In this document: one piece after another, positions 11,206 to 22,739 of the stretch
Layout of the letters: every line of letters begins with the position of its first letter
Position numbering within the stretch: position 1 is the first letter of the stretch
Source of the DNA: Ganoderma boninense
Lineage: Eukaryota; Basidiomycota; Agaricomycetes; Polyporales; Polyporaceae
Direction of reading: 5' to 3'
Length of the DNA stretch: 64,000 nucleotides
NCBI GenBank assembly: GCA_002900995.3
Contig: CM035306.1
Coordinates: forward strand, 2,948,100-3,012,099
The notes under the pieces: generated by a model
What the model was told of the DNA's origin: nothing
Database searches by the model: none
Seen by the model: the letters and a program-made list of their open reading frames with translations, nothing else
Translations under genes and position numbers: made by a program

Positions 11206-13703
11206 TTAGCTCTCCACATCGTACGCGGCATTGTGGATGCTGACGCTCCGGCCACTCGGGTCCGCTGAACAGCCCCAATCTCCACGCGGTATCCACCTGG
11301 CAAGAAGAACAATTGCATTCCGCGTCAGCTTCGAGCCTAGAAGAGGGATGGAGAGAGCCCAGGTCCAGGTCAACAGAACGCACCTGACGGCAGTCGCAGC
11401 CGCTGCCGGGGGGAACATGCCTGCACACGGAGGAGGTCGCGCGGCGCGCGTATGACCAGGTCAGATGACAGAATACGGTGATAAGGGCGTGGAGACTGAC
11501 TGTCGAAGACGTCGCGGATGAAGTAGGCTTCCTTGGTGTCGGGCGTGCTCTCCGGCCAGCGTTCCGCGCTCTTCGCGAACGCATCGTCGGACACGGTCGA
11601 CGCGGCGTGGTCCTTGATGCTACGGAACGATAAGGCGGGGAGAAGAGAGGTTAAGCTCCAGACTCGAGAATCACGCGGGGACGGGGAGGGTGACGAGATA
11701 GAGATGGAGTCGGGAACGCGTACCCGTCAATCCACGAGTACCCCACTCCGTCGGAGAATTGCTCCTTCTGTCGCCAGAGGATGGACTTGGGAAGATATGG
11801 CTGAATATCGGTTTAACGGTGAGCTAAACGCGCGGAGAACAGCGCCAAGTCGAAAGGCCCGCGCACCTTGCCATCTGGCGAGCAATCGAACGCTTTCCGG
11901 AGGATGTACTGGAGCTTATTTAGCGACTAGGGCAGGCGGTGATGAAGTGGTGGTACGAACCTTCTCCATCTTGGGGCGGCCATCCTTATCGACCTCTTGT
12001 GAAGAGCCTTTGGAGAACATTTTCTCCTTGGGGTCGACGTTCATGGCAACCTCCAGGAACGCCTTGTCCAAGAAGGGTACCCGGGCCTCGAGACCCCATG
12101 CCATTGTAGACCTAGATGTGATTAGTATCTTTACTTGTCTCAAACTGGCGGAGATGATATACTTGTTAGCCCGGAGACAGTCGGCAGTATGCAAGTTCTT
12201 GACACGCTTCACACACTCCTGGTGGAATGATTTTGCGTCGGGAGCGGCATGGAAGTAAAGGTACCCTGTGGAACATGTTAGATAAAGGCTCAAGCCACGA
12301 AGGGTCCGACTCCACTGACCGCCCAATATCTCATCGCTACCTTCACCACTGAGGACCATCTTGACTCCCATGGCCTTGATTTTCCGGCTGAGCAAGTACA
12401 TCGGCGTGCTGGCCCGGACCGTCGTAACGTCGTACGTCTCGAGGTGGTAGATCACATCTGGGATCGCGTCCAGGCCCTCTTGCACCGTGAAGGTATATTC
12501 GTGATGCACCGTTCCGAGATAGTGTGCCGCTTTCCGTGCCGCCAGCAGGTCGGGCGAGTTCTCCAGCCCGATGGAGAACGAGTGCAGCTGCGGCCAGGCA
12601 GTGATGGTCTCTGCGACCCACCACGCAGCTTTCGGTGAGACAAACCCCCCCGCAGGATGATGAAGAGAAACAGCACACACGCGTTTCGCCGACGCCGTCC
12701 TCTCCGGGGGTGGGAGGCCCACTCCGCGCCTCCTGCAACCTGCGTCTCCTTGCCTCCGCCTGGGCCTGCGCGACCTTCTCCGTCTCGCGCGCGGCGATGG
12801 ACGCGATGAGGCTGCTGTCCAGCCCGCCGCTCAGGAGCACGCCGTACGGGACCTCGGACATGAGCCGTTTCCTGACTGCATCCTCGAGCGTCTCGCGCAG
12901 CCGCTTGAGGTCTACGGGCGTGTCGGGGATCGTGGCGTCGGGGCCGTCGGCGTCGCCCTTCCACCACGAGGGCTCGAAGTAGCGCGTGGTGGACTGGTCG
13001 CGCGAGTCGTAGACGTGGCCGGGCGGGAAGGAGATGATCTTGTCGCAGAGGGTGGTGAGCGCCTTGAGCTCGGACGCGAAGAAGGTCGCGCCGGGGCGCT
13101 GTGAGTCCCAGCCCTGGTAGAGCGTCGTGATGCCGATGGGGTCGCGCGCGGCGATGACGCGCGAGGGCGTGACGGACTCGTCAAGGAGGACGAAGGAGAA
13201 CATGCCATCGAGGAGGTTGCATAGCTCCTTGTCGTACTCTTGGTACTTCAGGTGGCGCGCACAAAGTGAGCACGCGAGTCAGTGGGTGGCAGGATTCATG
13301 TTGGGCGTGAGGGCCGGACGACGACGTACGAGGGGAATTATAACCTCGCAATCTGAGTGGGTCTTGAACTTGTAGGTGTTTTTTAGCTTGGAGCGCAGCT
13401 TGATGTGGTTGTAGATCTCGCCGTTGACGGCGAGGATGATCTTGCCATCGGTGCTCACGAGAGGCTGGGCGCCAGTGTCTGCGAATTTGACCATAAGGTT
13501 TCCCGTACTACTGGTGGTTGCGCTTACTGCTACTCACCGACACCAACAATGGCAAGACGTTCGTGTGCGAGAATGGATTGCTTGCCGCTATAACATCCCG
13601 ACCAGTCAGGACCGCGGTGGCGGATTTTCTTGGCGCAAGCGAGGAGCTTAGGCCGTTCGGCACTAGGGTTATCGATGCCGTGTGCGATGACGATTCCGCA
13701 CAT
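11206..13703 (-). CDS. asparagine synthetase, glutamine-hydrolysing
   Basis: Makes asparagine from aspartate, ATP and glutamine-derived ammonia in the cytosol. The start at 13703 gives [10 protein letters not shown], so Cys2, the glutaminase nucleophile, is exposed after Met removal. Further N-terminal marks are [11 protein letters not shown] and HERLAIVG, then [10 protein letters not shown] and [12 protein letters not shown]. The synthetase half carries the PP-loop [40 protein letters not shown] and [11 protein letters not shown]. About seven introns interrupt the gene. The C-terminus ends [20 protein letters not shown], typical of eukaryotic enzymes; the whole is roughly 600 residues. All active-site motifs are present, so it should be functional. 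Confidence 0.95.
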
Positions 13704-14251
13704 TGCGTGTATGCGGGTGGGTACTGCCGATCAAATGCTGGTGGACGAAGGCGGGCTGGGAGGTCTTGGAGGAGAGAGAGCAGCGGATTCATGACTCGAA
13801 ACGGTGACTTGGTTTATGATAATCTTCGGTCTTTAGCAGAGATTAGATCGTCGTCCTGGATCGCGGTGCATCTCCGCTATCTGCAGCCTCGGCTGCTTCC
13901 GATCTCCATTCCGAAACCTCGGACGCTCAGCAGCAGGTGCGACCACCCGACCATGAGCCTCATTTCTTCCGACAAACCAACGATAGATAGAACCTGTCCA
14001 TCAACGAGGATTTACCTTGCCTGATCATGGTGGCTGCTATAGGTCATACGAAACAGCTGACGCTCTCAGAGGGCTGGAGAAAACTCAGGCTGATGTTGAC
14101 GCAGAAGTTCTAATCTGCCCGAGAGGGGACAGAAGTTTCAAAGGCCGCCACATCATAGGAACAAATGCAAGCTGATTTGGGGTTGTGCCACTGAATATAC
14201 AAGGATCCAAGGAGTTCTTGAAGGACAAAGATTGAAAAGTAGACGCGATGT
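13704..14251. other. upstream region of asparagine synthetase and 3' flank of AKR 1
   Basis: This 548-bp stretch is presumably the asparagine synthetase promoter plus the 3' UTR of the aldo/keto reductase. No conserved element can be named with confidence. Confidence 0.45.
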
Positions 14252-15757
14252 TTAACCCCAGAGGCGGAGCATCTTGGGGTCCACAGCATCGTTGTAGCGA
14301 CCGCCTTTGATAGACGTCTTCGCGAGCAATCCATCAATCTCTGCCAGGTCGGCCTCGCTCAGCTCCACATCGCCCGATGCAATATTCTCCAGGTTGCGCT
14401 TCTTGTTCCTATGAACAAAGCTTGTGAGTATTGCGCTGAAGTACAAATATGCCATAGAAACTAACGAAGATCCAGGGATGGGCACTACGTGCGGTCCACG
14501 CGAGATGACCCAAGCGATGGCGAGCTGGCCAGGGGTAACACCCTTCCTCTCCGCGATGACTTTCACCGCGTCGACCAGAGCCATGTTGTGCTTGAAGTTC
14601 TCTTCGTCGAACCGAGTCATATGGCGGCGCATGTCACCCGCTGGATGGAATAGCAAGGTGAGCACCGACTGGTTGTGAGCAGTGACATATCCAAGACTAC
14701 TCACGGGCCAAATCAGCGGGGCTCTTGATGGTGCCAGTCAGGAAGCCTCGGCCCAGAGGCGAGTATGCGGCAACGGTGATGCCCAATTCCTTTGAAGCGG
14801 CAATGACTACAACACAGAGTGCCTTCAGTACAGTAAACCCTTCATATTTTTGCGAGTCGACATTTTACCTTTCTTGGTCTCTTCCTCGTATGACCACATG
14901 CTGACCTCGATTTCGACGGCAGTAATGGGATGGATCGCGTGAGCCTTCCTCAGAGTTGCAGCGCTGCATTCGGACATGCCGATGTGCTGGAAGTGGCCCT
15001 CGTTCTTGAGCTCAACCAGGGCCTTGATCATGTCCTCGACGGAAACGTTGGTCGGAACACGAGCAGACTCGAACAAATCCATCTTCTTGATGCCGCCAAG
15101 CTTCTCGTTGATGAATGTGACGCTCCGTCTAAGGTTCTCCACGCTGTACACAGTCGCGGTTAAAAGAGACATCTGAGGAGGCGAAACAACAATTACTCAC
15201 GAGCCATCGGCGCCCAACTTTTCGGGGGCCAATCCGCCCTGGAAAATGATGTTATGGTCCAGTCCAGAGCGGAGACGATAACGGGACAGACCTTGACGGA
15301 CAAGAAGGTCTTGTCGGCATAGTCAGGGTACTTCTGATAGAACCGAGAGAGCAGCTCAAGGTTCGCCGGGGACAAGTTGGGCCCGTAAAACTCGCCTGGT
15401 GGATCCAATGTGAGCGCTCAGGGTCTTACCAAGTGTTCTGGGATTGAACTTACCGCTGTTGAGCATCATCTTCACGCCTGGGGGCATGGAGTCGACACCC
15501 GCCTTAATGGCCTCAAATGCTTCCCCATCTGGCAGAGGAAAATTGGGGTCTCTCCAACTAAGGGAAGGTATTAGCAAGGCCAACAAACTGAGGGTGGTAA
15601 GAAATGGCATCGCACGTCATCATCATAAGTCCGTGCTAGATGAAAAGATAAGGGGTCAGATACACAGTAGTCTTGGCGGATGATGGCGAGTACATACAGC
15701 GACGATGCCGACAGTGACGTCGGTAGCGGTACCTCCGAGCTGGACAGTTTTGACCAT
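14252..15757 (-). CDS. aldo/keto reductase 1 (pyridoxal reductase-like)
   Basis: NADPH-dependent reductase with a TIM-barrel fold, closest in pattern to the yeast YPR127W / fission-yeast pyridoxal reductase group (AKR8-like). About 330 residues in roughly eight short exons: [61 protein letters not shown] (the catalytic-Tyr region of this group), [85 protein letters not shown] (NADP-binding), [20 protein letters not shown]. All exons stay in frame. A paralogue lies at 22740-24478 on the same strand, with two DUF6533 genes in between. The substrate is unknown. Confidence 0.9.
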
Positions 15758-17273
15758 TTTTGGAGTGGTGGTTCGTTAAGAGGGAGTTGTACGAGATAGG
15801 GTGGGGACGTTGGTGAGGTTGAAGGATCGACTGCAGTCTCCGGCCCGTATATAAATGATCTCATGGCTGCGATGGGAAAAAGAGCGCCACTATGAAGACC
15901 GCGTTGGATAAACGTGATCCCTGAGTGCGAACGGGCACAGTGGGTCCAAGCTGAGAGTGCGGTGTGTCTCCGGGGCTGTAACGGTAATCGCGAATTCCAA
16001 CCCGGACGAGAGGGGGAAAGTTATTGGCAAGTTGAATGCCGGGAGGACGCGTCTGCTCTGTGGATTTCCGACCGGTTGAATGGACGGATTCTGGAGACTC
16101 CGATCGGCCTCCTGACAATGGGGTTTCCACACACAGAAAGGGATGAGAACGTCTGTTAGTCAAGGCTTCGGCCCTGCTGTGGATGGACCATGTTGACGAT
16201 GGCGCTGGCCGACCAAGTGGGGTAGTGCAGCTCCTGGACAGTGGACAGCGTCCGACTCCTCGTTTTGTCAGCTTTCAACATCAGGCGCCCAGGACAAGGT
16301 TTCACTCTCGGTAAGTAATGGACTTATGTCTGCTGGGCAGTTTGACCACCCTTGTCCCCTCGCAATCGTCAGCCACAGTGCTCTCTCCTTTCGCAAACCC
16401 TGGAAGAGGTATCCACATGTAGTCTTTTTAACTTGAACCTCAAGCATTAGTTGACATGAACTTCCAATCTTCAGACCAGGCACTGGCACTCCAGCTGCCC
16501 GCGCCGTGCAGGGCTACTCGCGCCATCTGTCTTTCCACGAACGGTGTGGCAAATGGCCGGCGGCATCCATCAACCATTGCCCGTCCAGAGAATCCCTTCA
16601 AGGTAAGGCTCGATATAATCTCGCGATGGGATTCCTGCCTTTGTCACTGTTACCCACCTCGTAAGCCCCAATTCTGCCTGTCACTGTTGACTATCCATCG
16701 CCTTGTTGCACTGAATAAACCACAAGACCTATTGATGTATTTAGATCGCGTTTGGTGAAATCGCATCCTAAATCTGTCGGACAGCCCACTGTCCCCCCCC
16801 GTCTTTGCAATGACGTCGGATGCATCACTGCCGGACTCGTACGCGCCCACCCGCCAATGCGACGTACACAATCCCATCATTCTGCGCTGCCTTTCGGCGG
16901 CGACAGTCCAACAGAACAGCGCTTCTCGACACGTGCCACTTTCTCAAGGCCGCCATTGCGTTCCATTCCACATTCAAATCCACACCAGCGCGCCGTTCTC
17001 GGCAGGCCCTTCGTCGATGCCATCCACAACATGCCTTCAACCCATCCCAGGTTGGGGACGCGGTGTGCGCTGGCTAGCGGCGTCGATGCGCGGATCCATG
17101 AGACGATTAATACCACATACGTATCATGTCATCCGAGGGAGCGTTCTACCCAGGCTGTCACATCGGTGGGTGCGGCGGGCTTTTGATCCCCGTTGTGGCC
17201 TTCTCCAAGGTATTATTACATCCACATAAGCAGGCTTCTATCTCGGACGTTTTCTTCCTTCTTCTTCACGCCT
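15758..17273. other. intergenic region, nothing recognised
   Basis: About 1.5 kb between the divergent starts of AKR 1 and DUF6533 copy 1. It includes a run of eight C near 16794-16801 and several open frames without any domain. It presumably holds both promoters. I found no transposon termini, tRNA or remnant of either neighbouring family. Confidence 0.45.
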
Positions 17274-19009
17274 ATGGTCGACCCCCTTACAGTGGGCTGG
17301 TGCGTATTTAAACTCGGGGTATGCTGCAATCGGTCCATCCCTCTAACGCCATTCAACTTCAAACCAGGGTCCTGTCCTTTCGAGAGAATAATTACTTGTC
17401 TGTGGCGGCATTCAGTACGTCCATTCTCGGCTTTCCTCAGCACACCCTCTTTCACACCATACAACAGCCCTTCTGTACTATGATTTTGCCTTGACATTCA
17501 CAGATGAAGTGAATCACTTCTGGAAGTCAGCAAGCTTTTCTGTATTCTCAACCCTCTTCGTCCTGAACCGATACCTCGGTCTGATCGGGACGATCCCTAT
17601 CGTCGTCGAATACTTCGCCGACATACCTGAGACTGTGAGCGGCCCCTCTTCCTCTCCAAGGAAGCGCGATGTTGACACCCACATGTCTTCTAGTCGTACG
17701 GTCACTCCTCGCGCTAGCAGTTTGACCGTGCTTAAGCTGTCCGTTACCCCATCTACCCAGCTGCCGTCTGCTACAGTTATATCATCAAGTCTTCTCGATG
17801 GCGATACAGGGTGTTGTAGCGAGCAAGTCTTGTGTTTTCTCAGGATGCAGTGGTTTGACACGGCTTCTAGGTATGTTGATCCTTCGCACGTACGCCTTGT
17901 ATGAAAGGAACAAGGCGGTTCTTGTACTCCTCGTGATCACGTTCATCGGAGCCGCCATCGCCTGCTTGGTAAGGACCATTCTATCCGCGTCAAGCATATG
18001 ATTCCAAATCGTTTGCATCTCCAGGCCGCAATGCTACTCAACAGTCCTGCGGAGAACACTTCCAGCACTATACCTGTTCGAGATCCTCCGAACCAGTGCG
18101 ATCTCTCTCTGACTACCACGCAGTGAGTGTGTTCTGTCCCTGGGCCTCTCACAGTTGTCCCTTATCTGACTGTGGCCCAGAGCGATCCGTACGTCAGATT
18201 TCGCATTCGCACAAAGCAAGCACGTAAACTTTGATACCCTCCTCTCTCTCAATAGGCTTTTCCATTGGGTGGGGTGCAATGCTCTGGTTTGACGCCACCG
18301 TATTTCTCTTAACATTAGTCCGGGCATTGCGAACGCACAATCGACTATCGGGTGGTATCCTGGAGGTTCTACTTCGAGATGGTAAGCCGAGACCGTCGCA
18401 ACTTCCTCTTGCCGTGAAAAATTGAATGCAGGGCCAGGTACAATTTACTTCGGGTGAGTCAACTCCCATCGTGAGAGAATCCTCTTGATTCTGATCAGTT
18501 GAGACGGTAGCATCATGGTGGTTTTGAATGTTTCGAACATAATCACATTTCTGGTAAGCCCGAACACCGTGAGCGAGCACACATGGACTCACGACTGACC
18601 CCGAATTTCAGGCGGTACCGGTAGGTGCCACGGCCTATTAAGCCAAACTGCGAACATGTCTCATAAGGTCCGAACAGGTGGGTTCGAAGAAGGGGATTGA
18701 AACCACACTCGTCAACGGGTAAGCACGTGTTCCCACCTCTAACATGATCTACCTGTACCAATTTTTGACAGGTTATCAACTACCCTCGCCTCCCGTCTCT
18801 TCCTCAATCTGCGCGATCTTTCATCGCCACGCTGGCATCGTCATGAGGACGAGGAGAGTGATGTCGCAAGGCATTGGAGTTCGAACCCTGCTGTCCCGGA
18901 CATGTCGTTCTTAGTATTCGCCACTCAACCTGGCGTCTCGACTGGCTTCGATGCCACCGGAACACGAGGTGTTGGTCATCCAGATGGGCGAGATGTGCAC
19001 GAAGCTTGA
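17274..19009 (+). CDS. DUF6533 multi-pass membrane protein, copy 1
   Basis: Predicted polytopic membrane protein of unknown function, 326 residues. Exons: 17274-17299, 17368-17414, 17468-17634, 17694-17695 (two nucleotides, TC), 17761-17822, 17871-17968, 18025-18122, 18181-18188 (8 nt), 18256-18381, 18438-18453 (16 nt), 18511-18553, 18612-18620 (9 nt), 18678-18718, 18772-19009. The start MVDPLTVGW and the DUF6533 core LLYYDFALTFTDEVNHFW, STLFVLNRYLGLIG are clear. Then come LYHQVFSMAIQGVVA, LILRTYALYERNK, GWGAMLWFDATVFLLTLVRA, IMVVLNVSNIITFL and SRLFLNLRDL. About six or seven hydrophobic helices are followed by a soluble tail. The intron at 17823-17870 begins with GCAAGT, a GC-AG intron. Exon lengths match the four other copies, and the frame closes without a stop. 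Confidence 0.85.
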
Positions 19010-20819
19010 AGGACCAGGTGAGAGGACCGCCACTTTGCCACGATCTTATGAGAGGTGTAATTGCATGTCTAACCCCTGTATCCCCAGGTTCGCTGTATTG
19101 TATTTCATCAAATCCACTCCAATAATCTGGCATTCGTTCTCTTACTCTTCCACCGACCATCTGCTTCGCATTATTCCGGAAGGATCTACTTGTAATTCCG
19201 ACGTCCACGAGCAATCAACATTCCTTTCAAATGCTCCCCCGAACCGACCTACGGCTCAGCTGTGGACTATAATTACTTCAATCATCGTCACGATTCGCTC
19301 CTGTGGAGACTGATTTTCGAACCATCATCTGCCATGGAGAAAGCTAAGGTGGATAAGATGTGTTTCAGCCCTCCAGGCGTGGAACAGCTATTTCTCCTTT
19401 CATTGCGGATAGGAACAAATCTGACGGTATCATTTTACCGCCACTCGAAGGGCTTCTCCACTCATTGCGTTAGCTCAGACTTCAAGGCGAGATCACTTGG
19501 ATAGTGCATCGATATACCACATCGGCCTAGCAGGCGAGAGAAGACACCTCGAATCCTCGGGGAGCTCTGGCAGGTCGATATCTGTAAACTCCGCGAAGCC
19601 TTCTTGAGCGTCCAGATTCGGAGCGTTGCTCTGCGTGGCGTGCCAGCGTCGTCTTTGAGTTTATTCCTTCCGGCTCCTGTCAAACAAGCATGGAACCGTA
19701 CCTCGAGGCCACCGTGGCCTCTTCCCCGGATAAGTCTGTTGCGACTTCACATCGCGGTGAGCGGTTCACAGTGCTAAACCCAACGTTACGCCGCTGACTG
19801 ATTTTTGCCGAAGTCGACTGTCGATGTGAAGACGCGGGAGGCTGCTGCGAGTCCAAATCCGTCGCCCGGCGTCGCCGTCCGCCAAGGATGCTGTGGGAGA
19901 TACGGTGCCTATCAAGTACAACGTCTACTCCGCCGTCAGAGCACTGTCATTGGCGCGAGCCTGGGCGGATGATCAGCCCACGTTCATTGTGGCCTTTCCC
20001 ACACCTCGGCCGAGACGATATAGATCTTGCGTCGTGGGTATGGACCTGCCAGTCCCCCCATCTATCCTCCCCTACTATGGCTCCATGGGAAGTGAAAGAA
20101 CTCTCATTGCGCGAGCTCTACAATGCGCATTTCAGGAGCTGCGCCTTTGAAATTTGGTACATGTACTTACACCCATCTCTTGTCACAGAATATCTAATTT
20201 TCAGAGCCAAATTCTGGCTAGGAAGAGCCTCGGATGTGTTCCGGTGGTCAGAGTGCTTTTTCACCATGTAGTGAAAGAAATGATGGGGCGGTGGTCACCG
20301 CCGGTCACAACGGCATGTTCATACTCCGCCTCGGCAGTCCCGTTGAGAGCGAATCGCGGACGCTGCCTCCCATCGCGAAGCTCGCCTGTAAACTATTAAT
20401 ACTTCTCGCTTGTCACCCCGCCATCGTCTGCAGTCACGCTCTTGCTCAACATTGTTCGGTATGGTACTTTGTGGTCATCTTCCAGCAAATCGGGTAGCAC
20501 ATTTACATATATTATATGCTGTATATCTCTGCGAGGGAAATTCGAGGGCATTGGCTTGGAACTTGACCGCAGATCTGACCATCAATGCGCAGAACGATGC
20601 TTACATTGAACAGGAAAACATACCTTTGTCGAAATTCCTCAGCCCACAACGATCTACACCACTTGAAACTTCCAAGAACCAATCTCTACATTATTCATCA
20701 CCAATCTACGAAGTATGGTGCTACCAGGTAGAATACGTCAATGGATATCTCCATTTTTCACTTGCTATGGGACTTTTCACTTCCCATGGAGCCTTAGTAC
20801 GGCAGGCGTCGGCTTCTCC
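19010..20819. other. intergenic region between DUF6533 copies 1 and 2
   Basis: 1.8 kb with scattered open frames (for example 19888-20271) that show no domain and no exon pattern like the flanking genes. I looked for DUF6533 core words (YYDxALT, YHQ, MLWFD) and did not find them. A decayed gene cannot be excluded. Confidence 0.4.
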
Positions 20820-22535
20820 ATGGCTCGCTTCACGGGGGCGGTCCAGGCGGCCGCGGAGTATTGGTACGTCCTTCTTCTCATGTAGTTTATGCCATTCCTT
20901 CATAACCTGACAGGATGTCGATTCCAGGGCTTGGTCTATTCGGATGAATAATTACTTTGCGGCGGTTGGATATGGTGAGACTTGCAGTGCATACCTCTGA
21001 AACCATTGCGTTTTGAGCAGGACGATCAGCGATCTTGTTCTACGACTACACATTGACGTTCTCGACCGAGGTGGAATGCTTTTGGAAGTCGACCCACGTC
21101 TCCTTGTTCTCTGTTTTATTCGTGCTCAACCGCTACTTCGGCCTCCTGGGAGCCATCCCCACCATCTTCGAGTACTTTGGTAGCCCTTCTGAGCATGTGA
21201 GTGCTTCTGGCACACACCTCAGTGACATAACCACACTGACAAGGCGAGGGTGTAGAAGTAGCCACCATCTTTCTGCACTGCAATTATGTATCATCGAAAA
21301 GTGACTCACACAGCCATCTGTGTAGTTGTCGTAATCTCCAAACCTATCACCAAGCGTTCGCCATAGCTGGTCAAGGGATCATTGCGAGTAGGTCGGCGCT
21401 TTAGTGAGCTCTCCCCTGCCTTATGATCGCCGCTAACACGCCTGTAGTCATGCTAGTCCTCCGCACATACGCTCTGTACGAACGGAGCAGACGGATCCTG
21501 ATGCTTCTCATCGTAACGCATGTAGGAGGCGCTCTCGCTGCCTTGGTACGTACTACCCACGTCTGGTTGATGAGTGCTCGGCTGTGATGCGACTGACGGC
21601 CAGGTCGCGATGATTACCACGAAGAGCGCGACCAAAACCAAGATTTCGATGCCTTTTACTCTCCCCGAATGCGATCTTTCCCTTACCGATGCGCAGTGAG
21701 TTCATCCTCCCGCGTTTCTGTAGCTTGATTGAATCTTAGGTGTCATGGAAACAGGGGGCTTCGTGCGTTATTTCCCCATCTCTACCGCCGCCTGCAGCGG
21801 AAAATAAACCTGACGCTTCCTAGACATCGCCATCGCATGGGCCGCAATGCTGTGGTTCGACACCACGATTTTCGTATTGACGCTGGTGCGGGCATGGCAG
21901 ATGCACCGTCACATGCGGGGCGGGGTCCTCGAGACGCTATTTCGTGATGGTTAGCCGCGCTCCGTTTTCATGCTCACGTGCCCACCGTATTAATTGCATC
22001 GACATATCCTGTCCAGGGACCATTTACTATGGGTTAGTTTTTTAACCACCTTCGATTTGCCTGCCGAGATTCATGCCCGTCGCAAGAATCATGGTTGTCT
22101 CCACGGTGGGGAATATGATTACCTTCGTGGCAACGCCGGTACGCAACTCGCAGCATTACTTTCGCGAGGCTCCAATGATTTAAAGATCACGCACAGTCCG
22201 GTTCAAACCTCAAGGGCATGGAGACGACCCTTACCAATGCGTCTGTACACCGCTAACTTCCGAATATTGGACCGACAACGCTAATGTGCACTTGCAGGCT
22301 GTCGACTACGCTCACGTCGCGGGTCATCTTGAACCTCCGGGACCGGACTGCACACCATATCGGCGGAGGCAGGAACACGCGTACCCAAGTTTGGACCTCG
22401 ACCGCTGCGCAGTCCATCGTTTCCCGTGTGGTTTTCGGCAAGGAGCAGCTCAGACCTTTGGAGTCCTTCGAATTGGCTTCTAGTACAGCGGCGGGCTCCG
22501 CAACGCAGACGGGAGACCCATGGACAATGGACTAA
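20820..22535 (+). CDS. DUF6533 multi-pass membrane protein, copy 2
   Basis: 331 residues. Exons: 20820-20863, 20928-20974, 21030-21196, 21256-21257 (two nucleotides, AA), 21326-21387, 21448-21545, 21604-21695, 21755-21762 (8 nt), 21824-21949, 22017-22032 (16 nt), 22087-22138, 22197-22240, 22298-22535. The N-terminus is MARFTGAVQAAAEYW, followed by ILFYDYTLTFSTEVECFW, FVLNRYFGLLG, CRNLQTYHQAFAIAGQGIIA, MLVLRTYALYERSRR, HIAIAWAAMLWFDTTIFVL and SRVILNLRD. The exon at 22087-22138 is 52 nt, exactly 43+9: the intron that separates a 9-nt micro-exon in the four other copies has been lost precisely here. The intron after 21387 uses a normal GT donor, unlike copies 1 and 3. The start of exon 3 could also be 21021, adding three residues. 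Confidence 0.85.
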
Positions 22536-22739
22536 CACCCAGGAACTGTGATGGTCTAGCTCCGACAGGACTATCCTCTGCCATACAGCTGTCATAATAC
22601 TACACACAGATAGTTCCGAACGTTACTGCCTTATTTCTTGTATTGTACCCGTGTAGGTAGACCGTCCTCCCCCCACGCACCAAGGTCATTTATCGTCTGC
22701 CCTGGGAGACAACCGTGTAGGCGAGTTCGAGACTCCGTC

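Noticed and set aside
13518..14024. Plus-strand frame overlapping the asparagine synthetase 5' end
   Set aside because: It is the antisense shadow of the N-terminal exon with [10 protein letters not shown], which is clearly the real coding strand.
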